A stretch of 64,000 nucleotides of DNA. It comes from Rhexocercosporidium sp. MPI-PUGE-AT-0058. Its lineage: Eukaryota; Ascomycota; Leotiomycetes; Helotiales. The notes beneath the pieces are model-generated. The model saw only the letters and a list, made by a program, of their open reading frames with translations, did not search any database and had not been told where the DNA came from. Position numbers and translations under genes: made by a program. Shown here in pieces: positions 23,377-35,303 of the stretch. The stretch lies in assembly GCA_020746875.1 (NCBI GenBank), contig JAGTJL010000004.1, forward strand, positions 1,736,001 to 1,800,000. The letters are read 5' to 3'. The stretch's first letter is position 1. Each line of letters opens with the position of its first letter.

Positions 23377-26304
23377 ATGGGAGATTGGGACTGCTACTGT
23401 GCTCTCTGCGCTGCTCCGTTCAATTGCTTCGATCCCTTTAATGAGGAAATGGGGGATCGCGAGTATGTACTCCCCCACCCATTCTCTTGTACCTTACCCT
23501 TTGATGATGAGGCGGGTTGGTACTAGCTGCCTGATCAATAACAGATTGGATTGCTACAGGGACTCATTTGACCCCGACGTGATCAAGGCCGAAGGTATGT
23601 CGTATGTTCCATCGTACCTGTACAATGGGACTAATGGGTCCAGAATTGCAATGGCTGGAAAACGTCAGGGTGTTGGGATTTAATCCTGATGCTCCTGGTG
23701 TTAGCAAGTGAGTCCTCCATCGCTTCGGGTTGCGGTCCTTGGATGAAGCGTTGACAGTTTTTTCGCCACAGATGCTTTATTACAGGTCCTGCAGTGAATT
23801 GTGAATTTGTGGGTATCCCAAAATAGGCTGCTCTGAATTCTGTAAACGAAAACGGGTAACTGATTCCGTATTTAGGGGTCGTTTGAATGTGAGCTGGGCG
23901 AGGATCCAAATGTACCACCAGCATTTGAAGCAGGCCCTCTCGCGAAAACGACGATTACTGCGTGAGTACTCTCCCCTTCCCATTCCTTTGGTAGCTAAGC
24001 AGCAATCTAACCTTCGCAGATACTCAACTTATGATCCAGATGAACCACTCGCCGTTGCCTTTCACACTGATTGCCTTAAGCTTTTTGCTCAAGCACTGAC
24101 ATACCAACTCCGTGGCAGGTGTGAGCCCAAGCCAGATGTTTCCGTCGTGGATAAAGATCTTCTCTATGCGACAATGACCAAATTGACTGACGAGTGTCTG
24201 AATGCACTTCAATTGAACTATGGGGAATTAGCGGAATCTGTAACCGAACAGTATTGGGGTTGCCAACTTGGTCAGGAGGTATGTCTGGTTTACCTCTAAA
24301 CCTTCTTGATACAATATTGACAAAAACAATCCAGGCATGGGTTTGCAACCCTCTCACAAGTCCTCAGATCGTCTCATTTCTCGAGACGCTTCAAGACCAA
24401 AACACTATCTTGCCTCCCAGTGAACCAGAATCCAAACCACCTCCACACCACACCGACAGCCTCTTCTCTAGACTGGCCAAAGAGATAATCTGCGAAATCC
24501 TCCTCTACCTCCCTTACCCCTCACTCCAAACCCTCACCCTCTCCGGTCTCCTCCCCTTCCACCTCCCCTCCATGTCCGCCTTCTGGAAAAGGAAACTCAC
24601 GCTTGACATGCCCTTCCTTTGGGACCTTCCCGTTCTCTCCAATCCAGGAAACGGGTTCGACATTTATCATACCATGAAACGACATTGCTTCGCTACAACA
24701 CCCGAGTTTGAAAACAGTGAGAGTCCTACTCCTCATGTTATTGGGGGCCGAGATTCGAGTCTTGTTCTTGGATTGGCGAATCGGAGACGGGTGTGGAATA
24801 CTTGTTCGCAACTTTCGGTGCTGTATGAGAAGGAAATGGGAGAGCATGGAGGGGGCGGCGCAAAGGAGAAGGGCGATGTGGATGAGGAGATTGTGATGGG
24901 GAGTCAAAGTCTAGGTGTGCCTATTGTGGCGGCGCCTGTGGGTAAAGATGCGAAATTTCTTTCTGTATTTTTGGTGGAGAAGTGGATGGATCTTCAGAGG
25001 GAGTGGGAAGTGAAGTTTTATTTTGAGGAGGGGGTGGGAGGGAGGTTGTGTGGTGTGGAGAGGGTTGGGGGGGAAATATTTGGGGAGAGGATTGGTGAGG
25101 GGGTGGGTGTTGTTGTGGGTGAGGAGGTCCGTATCGTTGGGTTTGTGTTGAGTGTTGGTGGTGCGGACGATTTAAGTCAGAAAGCTAAAGTGGGTGTTAC
25201 TGGTGTTAAGGTAGGAAATTCCCTGATATTCTGGCTGGATGCGAAGTACTGATGAAAGACTAGGTCTTATTTCAAAACGGGACTGAGACTCAAGTCGCGT
25301 CTGATGCAGGCGACAAACGACTCCTGGCAGCTGGTGAAGGCATGGTCATCACAGGGTTAATTGGTGAAGTCGCTGTAAGTCCTAATACTCATTCATCTAT
25401 GACTTCTACGCAAAGAACAAAGCACTAATGTTCATCAGAACGGCGTGGTTCAACGATTCGGCCTCCTCCAATGTCCAAGAGGAAACAGCAAGTCAACATA
25501 ACTCCCCGTTTCAGGAATCCCTGTATACTAACAACCAAATCACAGCCCTCCCAACCACGTCCAACACCCCTCCAACCATCCAACGCCACCTCTGGAAAAC
25601 CGCTCTCCCACCCTCCAAATTACAGGCAACAACGTACCAAACAGGATACTGGAAACCACCCCGCTCCTTCGAAACAATCCCCATGCACGCCCTCATTTTC
25701 GGAACATCCCCCTCCGAACTCTCTAGAATAACAGGCTTCTCATCAGATGCGAAATTGAGATCTTTTGGTGTACATTTCACGGACGGAAGTGAGACGGTGA
25801 CTGGACCTAGAGATGGGGAGGAAGAGGAGAGGAAGGTGTTTAAGATTGATGGTGCGGGAGGAGAGGTCGTGACGAAGATTGAAGTGGGGATGAATCATTT
25901 GCCTATGGCTATCAAGGTCGGTCGCCATCGAAATCCCCACAAAAGCAGCCCCCACTAAAGTTTAATCCTAATCTTAGATAACAACCTCCCACAACCGCAT
26001 CGCCTTCTTCGGCAATAATCAGAAGAACGCACACGCTATCTACGAACCACCGCCTTCCACGCACTTCATAGCCGGTATCTACGCCAGTTGGGGATATAGT
26101 GCTGAGAGGAAGGAGTGTACTAGTATTTCTGTTCTTACTGCTGCTAAGGATGGGGGTGAGAGTGAGGAGGTTCAGGGCGTGATGGATGGGACGGTGTGGA
26201 ATCCACCGGGGTATGAGGATGCGAGACCGTTGGCACCGAGGTCGGAGACGATTACTGTTGTGAGTGAAGAGGATTATGAGGAATTCGAGGGGTTTTGGTG
26301 GTGA
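23377..26304 (+). CDS. F-box domain protein
   Basis: Exons: 23377-23462, 23545-23594, 23644-23707, 23772-23808, 23876-23961, 24020-24278, 24335-25210, 25264-25374, 25439-25472, 25546-25916 and 25978-26304. All phases agree and the product is 766 residues. It starts MGDWDCYCALCAAPFNCFD, a Cys-rich opening known from many fungal F-box proteins, followed by LENVRVLGFNPDAPGVSK. The F-box is at about residues 245-290 (LAKEIICEILLYLPYPSLQTL, then AFWKRKLTLDMPFLWDLP). The C-terminal half contains FETIPMHALIFGTSPSELSR and SFGVHFTDGSE, and ends EEFEGFWW. F-box proteins link substrates to Skp1-cullin ubiquitin ligases; the substrate is unknown. The intron at 25473-25545 has a weak GTCCAA donor but a perfect TACTAAC branch site and CACAG acceptor; without it there is an apparent frameshift. 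Confidence 0.85.
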
Positions 26305-27026
26305 GGTTTGATAGGGCCCCGGGGTGGTTCAATGAGAGGTAGAATAAGAGAGATTTAGTATTTAGGACATGTACTTTATTATGTCAATGTCTTCTGACGG
26401 CTTTGAGGCTTGCGTTGACACAATTACTCAAGATGATGATTGATATAAATATAAAAATGCTTAGAAGACAGTAAATGCACGTCGTTCTGATTGCGGGTGT
26501 TGGGTTGACCATAAATGATTCGTAATGCTGTGTTTACACTGGGCAATGATTAAGCGAATCCCTCAGATCTTGCGCTGAAAATCGCGACTTAGAGCTGCCG
26601 TGTCCGCTATTATGTTTCACCCGCCAGAAATCACGAAAGGTGAAAGAATCTACTCAGTGAATAGTTGAGTAGGCTCTCCCTTTACCTATCAGGGTCTATT
26701 AATGACAATGGTCAGGCGGGTGCTAGATGTCGCGGGGATGATTGTTGAAGCTTTTAGAGCTACTTGAACGACGATTGATCGAAGCAACCTCACAAAGAGG
26801 CCTGGATCTCATAGAATACAGGGATGCGAAAGAAGAGAAATTAGATAGGAAGAGAAAGAGAGTTACGGGATGGCCCCGAGGATATTATTATTATCTTGAA
26901 GGCTAAGCGGAAAAGGGGTCTGATAAATCCAGCACAAAGAAGTCTCGCTTGATCACCATTCTTACGAACGAACTATCATCTCAACTCCCCGCTAGTAAAA
27001 CCTTCGCTTCCACATCCCATCACTCA
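26305..27026. other. Intergenic, convergent 3' ends
   Basis: No gene, repeat or RNA was recognised in these 720 bases. Confidence 0.45.
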
Positions 27027-27569
27027 TCACTTATACCCCCTCCAAGCAGCCCACTTCCCATACCTAGGATGTAAACCCCTCTGATCTCCTTTCCCATTCA
27101 CACGAACATCCGTTTCTTCCCCCTCCCCTCGTATCTGTCTCGCTGTCCAGCGGGCTTCAAACTCGATAAGTTCCCTCTCTCTCCGAACATTCTGCTCATC
27201 TACCGGCTGCTTGTCCAAAGTCAGCGGCTTTCCGTTGAGGGTTTCGCGGGTGAGTTGTCGTACCTGGCTATGTCCTTTTCTGTGCTCTAAACTACCATTC
27301 GAATCCAAGCTCGAACTTGAACTTGAGTGTGAACTTGAACTCGAACTCAAGCTCGACACGCTCCCATGCGTAATTTGGAATGGCACCGTCATCTCAGCGC
27401 GATATCTACAGCCCGGACAGAGAACAGCTAGTTCCGAGACGCCGATAATGGTATTTTCCCAACACCCAGTTACGGAGCCGCTGATTTCGCCGCGTGCGCA
27501 TGGAGTTTCGACTTGGCGGGGTCCCCAGTGTGAACAGACGATATGCCAGGATTCGGTGACCCAGCACAT
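27027..27569 (-). CDS. Small Cys-rich hypothetical protein
   Basis: An open frame of 180 residues starting MCWVTESWHIVCSHWGPRQV. The first 60 residues contain C and H pairs (HIVCSHWG, then VETPCARGE, SGSVTGCWEN, VLCPGCRYR) that could form a zinc-binding module, a layout common to small fungal proteins of unknown function. The middle has a Ser-run (SSLSSSSSSHSSSSSSLDS, reflecting a CTCGAA/CTTGAA hexamer repeat in the DNA). The tail (LIEFEARWTARQIRGEGEE and KWAAWRGYK) is charged and probably helical. No signal peptide or membrane segment is present. I do not know its role. Confidence 0.6.
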   Translation of the reverse strand: MCWVTESWHIVCSHWGPRQVETPCARGEISGSVTGCWENTIIGVSELAVLCPGCRYRAEMTVPFQITHGSVSSLSSSSSSHSSSSSSLDSNGSLEHRKGHSQVRQLTRETLNGKPLTLDKQPVDEQNVRRERELIEFEARWTARQIRGEGEETDVRVNGKGDQRGLHPRYGKWAAWRGYK

Positions 27570-28840
27570 TGTTGGTTGGATCTGAGTTTCTTCTCGGATG
27601 TTTGAGTAGGGGATCTGGGAGAGTATTGAACCTGAGATGAGAATGAAAATGATAGAGCTGATGAGGGCTCCTTATTCCTCGAGCAAGGAGATATATACCT
27701 CCCCATCTCAATCCTGCCAATTCACGATTTCTCTCTGTACTATGCTTTCTTGTCCTGTAGGCCACTAGTGGTCGGTGCCCGTGTCAAAGAAAGGCCATTG
27801 TTGAGTCGGAGAGGTCGACAAAGGCATTATCATAGCATTTTTTCCCTCTGAACAAAGAGGAAGAAGTAAGGAAATGAAAGGATGAATTCAGAGACAGGAT
27901 GGCCATTGACCTGGGTTTGGGTTCCTGTTCTTTTTATGAGAGGGTAAAGGCTTTGTTTGCTGCCCGTGAGGTGGGTGGCTGGGTGGTTTTGGTCATTTCT
28001 TGTACTTGTACTGCGCTGGCCGTTTGATACCCGTGCATGCTTGTCTTGGTGCCATGGAGATGAATCGAGGCCCTTATCTGGTACTGACTGATGCTGAAGT
28101 TGAAAGAAAGAAAGCTCTGGCCTGGCCTGGTGTTGCATTGTGGATCTGCATTATAAGGGGAAGAAACCGCTCGCTTGGACCGAAAGGGAAACATAGCACG
28201 TGATGAATGCTGCCTCATACCTTTACCAAAAAAGCTTCTACTGGAGATATAGAAAAGCTTGGTAAGCTACTACATAGGTCCCGAATACATACTTCTATTT
28301 TTGGAAATATTAATTCAGTCCTGGGGGTTTACTGATGTCATACTGTGGTTACGCTACTTTGGGCAACCCACAGTGATTTAGATGCTGGGAAAGTATGGTA
28401 CCTCTGTCATACCTGCAGACCTGTGCACTGTCTGTCGAAATTTTGAGAGAGGCTTTGAAGACACCGGGCGAACACGAAGCAAACCGAAGAGCTAGAAGGC
28501 TAAATTCTCAAAGTTAGTACATCCCCAATTAAATCAGAAGCATAGAGATCCCAATGGCGAAGTCCATTAAATATTACAAATTACATATGATCTATAGAAC
28601 TTCCCGATCCAAGTCCATATCCTCCTACACCTAAACACCCTTCAAAGATCGAAAGTCACTTTTCCTATAAGAAAAAGAAGAGATAAGAAGAAATGAAAAC
28701 TCTAACAGCCGCCCAAAAAAAACCTCGAAGTTCATCGAAGCGAAAAAGACAACCGCATGTTTACAGCAGCACATTCCCATACATCGACGTCTTAGATGTA
28801 AAAAGGCATCGACTTAGGGATGTGCAAGCTGAGAAGCTGC
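27570..28840. other. Intergenic region upstream of the small Cys-rich gene
   Basis: Contains the promoter of the small Cys-rich gene and the 3' flank of the wall-protein gene. No supported gene; open frames are short and overlap on both strands. Confidence 0.4.
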
Positions 28841-29758
28841 TTACAACATGTAAACGGCGACAGCGGCGAGACCGAGGAGAGCACCTGGGACGAAGGTGGT
28901 GGCTGCGCTGGTGGTGAGTGTGCCCTCATTGTTGTCGGAACCGGTGGCGCCGTTGTCGGAACCAGTGTTGGAGCCGGTGTTGTCTCCATTGGAACCAGGG
29001 GTGCTGTGAAGTTGTGAGTATGTGCTCATTCAAAGAGGTTGGATGATTCGTACGTTCCAGCTGGGTTGTCGCCAGAGTCACCTGGGACACCAGCGTTTCC
29101 TGGAGTACCGGCGGTGCCTGGGACACCGGAATCACTGTATAATTGTCATTTTACTATTCAGTTAAAAGGAGGCGACAGCGAGCAAACTTACGTGCCGTTG
29201 GTCAAGGGGCTACTCATCGTCAGCATGATTCACAAAAACTGGATTCGTAGGCAAACTCACTTAGTGCCGGCGGTTGGCTTGTTCTCACATGGGCACTCCT
29301 GCTCACCCTTAGGGCATGGGCAAATTGGAACAACGGGGACGACTGGGACGGTGTTGTTGCCGTACTTGGGGGCCTCGCCGACGGGCACAACGGTTGGCTT
29401 GTGTGGGTTGTAGGTGATGGTGCACTTCTTGGGGCAGTTCTTGACGGTAATCCACTCCTCCTTGGTGGCAGTGTAGGTCTTGGTGCCCTCGGTGAAGGTG
29501 GTAGACTTGGGGCACTACATCGAATTGCAGTTAGTGATGCAGGAAGGTCAAGATGCGATCTCGTGACTGTTTTCCCTCTCCCTTTTTTTTCTGGAGAGAA
29601 GTCTCAAAGTTGAAATTGGGGGCACTTACGTAGGTCTCGTAGGCAGTAACGGTACGAGTGACAACGGCTGTGGTGTTAGGAGAGCCAGCAGTGCCAGTTT
29701 GTCCGAAGACTGGGGCAACCGCAGCAGCAGCGATGATGATGACGGGGGAGAATTGCAT
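28841..29758 (-). CDS. GPI-anchored cell-wall protein with collagen-like repeats
   Basis: Five exons: 29630-29758, about 29263-29514, a short exon of about 18 nt near 29191-29208, one at about 29053-29134 and one ending at 28841. The N-terminus MQFSPVIIIAAAAVAPVFGQ is a signal peptide. Then come TAVVTRTVTAYETYCPKSTT and ITVKNCPKKCTITY, a Thr/Val and paired-Cys pattern like Neurospora CCG-6-type wall proteins. A Pro/Val-rich segment with CPCPKGEQECPCE follows. The next two exons give Gly-x-Pro-rich sequence (GVPGTAGTPGNAGVPGDSG), and the last exon ends in ATTFVPGALLGLAAVAVYML, a typical GPI-attachment tail. It is probably covalently linked to the wall and highly expressed: codons are strongly C-ending. 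A role in adhesion or stress is inference. Confidence 0.82.
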
Positions 29759-30281
29759 CTTGGAAGGTTTCGATGAGCGATTGACTTGGGCGAGTTGGAA
29801 ATGCAAGAGGATGCGATTGAGAGTAGGAGAATTTGTGAAAGGTTGAAAGAAGAAGGCGACATTGGAGGGAGGGATGCTGAATTAATACCCAGTCCTTAGC
29901 AGCCCACTACTCTAGTGAAAAATGAAGTGATAAAGAATTTGGTACATTGAGATAAGATATGATGAAATGCAGATGAAATTTTCAGCCTGGACTTTGTCCG
30001 GTGGAGTTGCCAAAGTAGGGCCCAAACAAAGTCTCGTCAACATTCAACACTGGAACAAGCCAACCTTGACGTCTCGCTCCCACAGAAAGAAGAACATGGA
30101 CCTGCACGTGGCTCTTCCAAAAACCGATTTCATTCAAGTAGCCAAGACCGACTCCTTTTCCGTCTCTCTAGATAAACCTCTGGTTGCCCACTTTTCTGCC
30201 AGGTGGGTCTTCTCGCAATCATTCAGAATAAACGACGCCCCAAGATATCGTACAAACGCTATGCAATGATCTATCACTATG
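29759..30281. other. Intergenic, tandem minus-strand genes
   Basis: Contains the promoter of the wall-protein gene and the 3' flank of the ORM gene. Nothing else was recognised. Confidence 0.4.
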
Positions 30282-30987
30282 CTACCTATCTTCCGGTGCG
30301 CCAGAGAACAATCCCACTCTGGTTCGGTGGCTCTAAAACTAGAATCAGCATTTGCCCAGCAGAAACATGGTTGATGACCTACGTAGGGTAATTTCGGTAT
30401 CACCACCCCTAGCACCGCCAGAAAGTTGATGGTGAAATATGTGAGGTCGTAATGGGTATAATGGGTGCTCAAAAGAAACAACACAATCGGGACACTCATG
30501 AGGAACTTCTTAGCTGGTGTGTACTGAGCCCCATTGTCAATTTGCTCCCACATGTTTAGATTATCGTATGCGCCTGCGTTGAATTCGAAAGGAACTCCTC
30601 GAACCCAATGAAACATGAGAAATGAGCCGAACATGTAAGAAATGTTTGTCAAAGTCCAAGATGTCTCTTGTGATACGCCAGGAATTATATCGAAAAGGAC
30701 CTTGAGGCAAGCAATCAGAACCAAGTGTATTGTCCAGGCACCTAAGGTCGGGGAAGTTAGCACGCTGGCCAGTAGAACCCGCCCAATTTGGCAGCTAAAG
30801 ACATAGCTCCAGGATGCTTGGCATCTTCACACCGGTAATTGAGAAATCACTGACCCTTCGCATTTACCCAATTGGCATTTAGATTTGGCAAAGCAGCTTG
30901 ATCGCTCATATGCTCTATCGTCTCGGGGGGTTCCTGGTATAACAGACTGCTTGACCGCCGCCTCCTGCCTTGCTTTTGTTCGCTCAT
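30282..30987 (-). CDS. ORM1: Orm-family regulator of serine palmitoyltransferase
   Basis: Three exons, 30855-30987, 30383-30741 and 30282-30332, giving 180 residues, the normal length. Orm/ORMDL proteins sit in the ER membrane and inhibit serine palmitoyltransferase, the first enzyme of sphingolipid synthesis. The basic, Ser-rich N-terminus (QGRRRRSSSLLYQEPPE) corresponds to the region phosphorylated by Ypk kinases in yeast. Conserved core: LPNLNANWVNAKGAWTIH, GVSQETSWTLTNISYMFGSF, FHWVRGVPFEF and MWEQIDNGAQYTPAKKFL, with four membrane segments. Without the last intron (30333-30382) the frame runs on to 30134 with non-family sequence; with it the protein ends in the family-like basic SHRTRVGLFSGAPEDR. 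The ATG at 30987 is the first in this frame; the frame itself is open further upstream. Confidence 0.93.
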
Positions 30988-31587
30988 GGTTCTGTACGGA
31001 CCACTCGGACGTGGGGGCTTCGAGGTCGCGTCGTAGGAGACGGTACGAGGGAGGAGGATTGGGGAAGACACTTTGGCGGTGGTCGAGGGAGGAATGGTGA
31101 AGGTTGGGATGCTCGGAGGAGCAAGTCTTCGGCTGCGAGGTATTTGTGGCTCCCGGGAGTCAGCAGGAGGATAGAGAGTCAGGCGCGAGGAAGCTTCGTG
31201 TCCTAGAGGCAGAGAGATATATTGTTAGCTTCTTTCCCCCCAGGACAAGACCACAAAGGAGATAGGCACGTGTCTTTCTTCCGATTTGCGGCCGGGGGGG
31301 TGGGAGGCTCGTGTCCTTCGAGAAGGGAGCTCACCTCTTTGACCTATGTGACTTGTGGCAGCGGATGGCGGAGTCTCGAGGTGGTGGAAGAAGAGGAATG
31401 GGCCGACTGTAAATTGCGGAGAAATATGCACGTTGTCCGAATGGAAGAAGCTGTAAGGTAGACGGAGGGAGGGACGTGAAGTGAAGAAGAAGGCGGATGT
31501 GATGAGGAAGTTCGAGAAAACGGAGGGAGGTTGTGGAGGCTGTGGAGGTTGAGAGAGATGTTCAGTCGCTGGGAGTTCTGGCCTTCC

Positions 31588-31622
31588 TTGACTGGGACTG
31601 GGACTGGGACTGGGACTGGGAT
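31588..31622. repeat. GGGACT hexamer repeat
   Basis: Five near-perfect tandem copies. Confidence 0.85.
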
Positions 31623-31767
31623 GGAGGATGGGTTGCAGTGGTGGGAGTGTATGTAGTTGCAGGGGTTCGTTAGCGTCGGTGACGACTTTCTCGGCTGCCG
31701 ACGAGGGAGGGATGGATTTTATTTATTTCCCACCCCCACGGTCCATCTACATACAATACATCTACAC

Positions 31768-31799
31768 CTACAACAACAACAACAACAACAACAACAACA
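31768..31799. repeat. CAA trinucleotide repeat
   Basis: About ten ACA/CAA units. Confidence 0.85.
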
Positions 31800-31860
31800 T
31801 CAGCTTGACAGCCTCACCACCAGTCCTTGTGCCAATCTGCCACGCGGATCTGGGACTGAA

Positions 31861-31886
31861 CCCCCCCCCCCCCCCCCCCCCCCCCC
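31861..31886. repeat. Poly-C homopolymer
   Basis: Twenty-six consecutive C bases; the exact length in the genome may differ because such runs are hard to sequence. Confidence 0.85.
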
Positions 31887-32031
31887 ATTGAAGCTGTCAC
31901 TTCCACAAAGGTTGTCCTATCGCAGAAGGCTAACTTCTAGGCGACCTGGATCTTCTCCATTCCACGACGTCACCTTACTGTGCCTCACTCCAACCTCTTG
32001 CTATTCACCTATGGACACATAAGGAAGGACC

Positions 32032-35000
32032 ATGGCCGACGGAAAGGAAACTGAGGAAACTGCGGGGCTCGAGCTCGCAGGAATGAGCGACGCGCAGGAG
32101 AACACCAGCATCCCTCAAGAACAAGCAGCAGACGCGCAGTCAACAGAGCAAGCTATGACGGCTGTCAACAACGACATGGACTCGAGAACATCCCTGGCAG
32201 GTCGGAAGCGGAATCTGCAGGAGTCAACCCATGATCACACGGCGGATAGCGACGAGGAGAATGATGAGAGACCGCGAAAGCGAGTCAAGGACCATCAGGA
32301 CCCTCCACTTGTCCAGGAACAGCTGATGACCAACATCACTTCACCACCTATCGGGGTGTCTTTACCTTCAATGGTTGAAGTCGATCAAAGTCATCAGCTG
32401 CCTGCGAGTGAGCCTTCTGTCGTCAGACCTCAAGACGAGTCAGAGAAGGGTCAAACTTCTAGCCCCGGCATCAGTCCTGTGGGCAATGGCTCTGTGGCGT
32501 ATGAACCAGCACCCGCCTCTTTCGGAAACACGCAGCCAGTGGCGACCTGGAATAGCGGTGTCTCAAGTGGCCTTCGAATATCCTTTGGAAGCAAGCAACG
32601 GGCATCTTCTGATCCCAAGAGCGCTCCTACAGGTCCATCGGGTCTTCGAGATACTACGCAGCTGGCAGCCCCGATTGAGGGTAGTGCAGTTACTTCAACA
32701 ACGAATGCCAATGCTTCTGTTTCTGCCCCTTTCCGGGAACTCACCAGAGAAGAGCAGGATAACCTCAGTGGTGAGGAGAAGAATCTCTATCTCAAATCTC
32801 TTTTCGCTCATCTCAAGACACCAGCTCCGAGACAGTCAGGTACTCGTGTCACTTCTGATCCAAGTAAGTCATTTCTGGAGGATTGTATGATTCTTTTTGT
32901 TGCTCCATTCCCCAGCGTGTGCCTAGCATGTGGGTTCACTGCCAACTATCATGTCCCTTAAAAGCTCGAGTGCCAGTACTAATTCGAACTTGTACCACAG
33001 GTTCATATGCAGATTCTTCCGCCCAAGACTATGATGACGATGGTATCGAAGAATCACCAGCAGCCAGGGAACTTGGACCGGCAGGACCATTCTATAAGCT
33101 AGACAAAGCTGCAAGAAAGAGACTAGACCCCGAAGCCCGTGCTGCATATGATGAGGCTTTATTAGCCCACCAACGGCGCAAGTCTGAATACAAACGACAG
33201 AAGAAAGCCGAAAAGGCCGTAAGAGATTCCAATAAAGTTCCACCACCTAGAACCCGCGCTCAGAAAGCTGCTGACCGCGCCGCATCGATCGCCGCTGAGT
33301 TTGAGGATTGGGTTGATGATGATGATGGCAAGCAGGCCGAGTTATTGGAACGCCAGACATGGCGCCCCAGAGGTACTGATCTTCAATCACCACCTGACAA
33401 AGAGATGGGCCAGTCTGACGCTGAAGGAAATCATGGCGAGGAGGAGAATGATACCAACATGGATACCAGTTTAGATCAAACTGGACTGCCCCAGCCACCT
33501 CCATTCCAAAAGCTGAGCAAGCATAAGAGAAGATTGCTAAATCCGGTCGAGCTTGCTGCCTACAATCGTGGTCTGCACAGTCATAAAACGGCAGAGCGGC
33601 AAAGGGCTCAAAAAGAAGTCGTTCCCAAAGAAGTCCCAACGAAAGAAGGGAAAATCAAGAGAGCTACTCAGGATGCTGCTGCAGCGATCGCGAGAGGCTA
33701 TCCTCTATCTGACGATGATATCAATATCAAGAAGTCGATAGCAGATGGAAAGACTTTCTATCCTCGCCAGCTAAGCGCAGTTTTGTACTCGAACAAGGCT
33801 GGTAAGTGGAGTCTACCTGAGATGTTTAGCATTGATGGCAAGCCTCTGCAAATCCACGAGTTCTCGTTCAATAAGTTCGCGCCATTCTTCTTGAGCCAAT
33901 ACACAAATGATTGGCATCTTCTAAACCAAAAGGCCCTGACTGGAGCCTTCAATACTTATTTGCAAAGGTGGTATTCACATTTGACTGGCACTGTTGAATT
34001 CGAGAAATCTCGTTTAACGGCTACGTCGAATCCTGCCAGCTTTCACAATGCAAAGATATTGGCGAAGCAGCTCTTGGACCACCCGCCAAGCGCTCCGGTA
34101 CCACAAGCATTTTCTCAAGTCGGCGGCCAGCCTCAGGTCATGTCTGCCCCTCCCATCACATCTGACCAGCATCCATTAATGCCCGCCGATGGAGCAGTTG
34201 ACATGGTCATGGAGGATGCAGCAGATGAAGTTGCTTCAATTCACGATGAGGACATGGAATTCATCGATCCAACAGACGACGAGGAGCCAATCATTCCAGA
34301 ATTGAGCCAAGTAGAGCTATACCTACAGCAAAAATACTACCCATCGTCGGATCTGAACGTTCAACACTGTCTTGCGTGCTCTAGGGAAGGCCACAACACA
34401 TTGGATTGTCCTCTGATCAATTGCAGAGTTTGTGGAACGAGTGGTGTCCATTCGGAAGCAATGTGTCCTCACAAGAAACGCTGTCAAAAGTGTCGAGAGC
34501 GAGGTCATGAAACTAACAATTGCAAAGAGAAGTTGTCATTACCAAAGTCAGAGATGACTTGTGATATCTGTGGCACCTCTGATCATTTGGAAATGGCTTG
34601 TCACTATGTTTGGCGCAGTTTCGACCCAAGACCAGAAGAGATCTTGACTGTTCGAGAGATTCCTGTCAGCTGCTATACTTGTGGCTTCTCGGATCATTTT
34701 GGACCGGAATGTGGGCTACACAGGGGCAAGATTTATTCAGGTGGCCTTACGTGGTCGAAGAAAAATCTGGAGAAATACCGTGACCCTTCAAGCAGAAACC
34801 GCGCATTGTCTGCTGGACCTGATTATTCCATACCAGCTAGAGTACCGAAGAAAGGGAACGCGACCGATCCGATCACCGTTGATGAGAGCGATGAAGAATC
34901 GTCCTTCATCAGGCCAAAGGTCTTACCTACACATCCTAAGGGAAAGATTCAGGTCCAGCCACTGAAGCAGAACCAGCAAGGCCCCCAGCCCAGCAAGAGA

Positions 35001-35303
35001 CAGAAGAAGAAGAAAGGTCCCAATCCTGAAGTGGTTGATTCAGCTTACCACCGTAATCCAAACCCACCAAGAGCCTCCCGACCTGAATTTGGACCAAGTC
35101 GTCCCTTTAACAATCCTCCTCAGAATCCTCCCACAGGGCCACGTGCAGGCACAAACAACAGCTTCGGAAATGCAAATAGGGGTAATGCAAATCGCGGAGG
35201 TCGTGGACGTGGAGGCGGAGGCGGGGGAGGTGGATTATCCAGAGCAGATCGGCGTCGTTTGGCAGACCAAGCTGGTGCTCGAAGTGTTCTTGGACGGTTC
35301 TGA
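32032..35303 (+). CDS. AIR1: Zinc-knuckle RNA-binding protein, Air1/Air2-like
   Basis: Two exons, 32032-32863 and 33001-35303, giving 1044 residues. The C-terminal half has five zinc knuckles: CLACSREGHNTLDC, CRVCGTSGVHSEAMC, CQKCRERGHETNNC, CDICGTSDHLEMAC and CYTCGFSDHFGPEC. This number and spacing match Air1/Air2, the RNA-binding subunit of the nuclear TRAMP polyadenylation complex (with Trf4/5 and Mtr4) that hands aberrant RNAs to the exosome. The C-terminus is RGG-like (ANRGGRGRGGGGGGGGLSR). The protein is much longer than yeast Air1 (about 360 residues). The extra N-terminal part is disordered and acidic, with a basic signal RPRKRVK, a repeated PFYKLDKAARKRLDPEARAA / PFQKLSKHKRRLLNPVELAA module and other charged helices. 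The name rests on the knuckles; a paralogous zinc-knuckle protein is possible. Confidence 0.85.

Larger units (their letters stand above)
30988..32031. promoter_or_regulatory. Divergent promoter of ORM1 and the AIR1-like gene, repeat-filled
   Basis: About 1 kb between two divergent start codons. It contains a GGGACT hexamer repeat (31590-31622), a CAA repeat (31768-31799) and a 26-base C homopolymer (31861-31886), then a pyrimidine-rich stretch to the ATG at 32032. Long homopolymers in promoters can change nucleosome occupancy and slip in replication. Confidence 0.5.

Noticed and set aside
25439..25560. Apparent frameshift in the F-box gene
   Set aside because: A 73-bp intron (25473-25545) with TACTAAC branch site and CACAG acceptor restores the frame, although its GTCCAA donor is weak.
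30134..30281. Extended C-terminus of the ORM protein
   Set aside because: The run-on frame past 30383 has no Orm similarity; splicing 30333-30382 gives the expected length and basic end.
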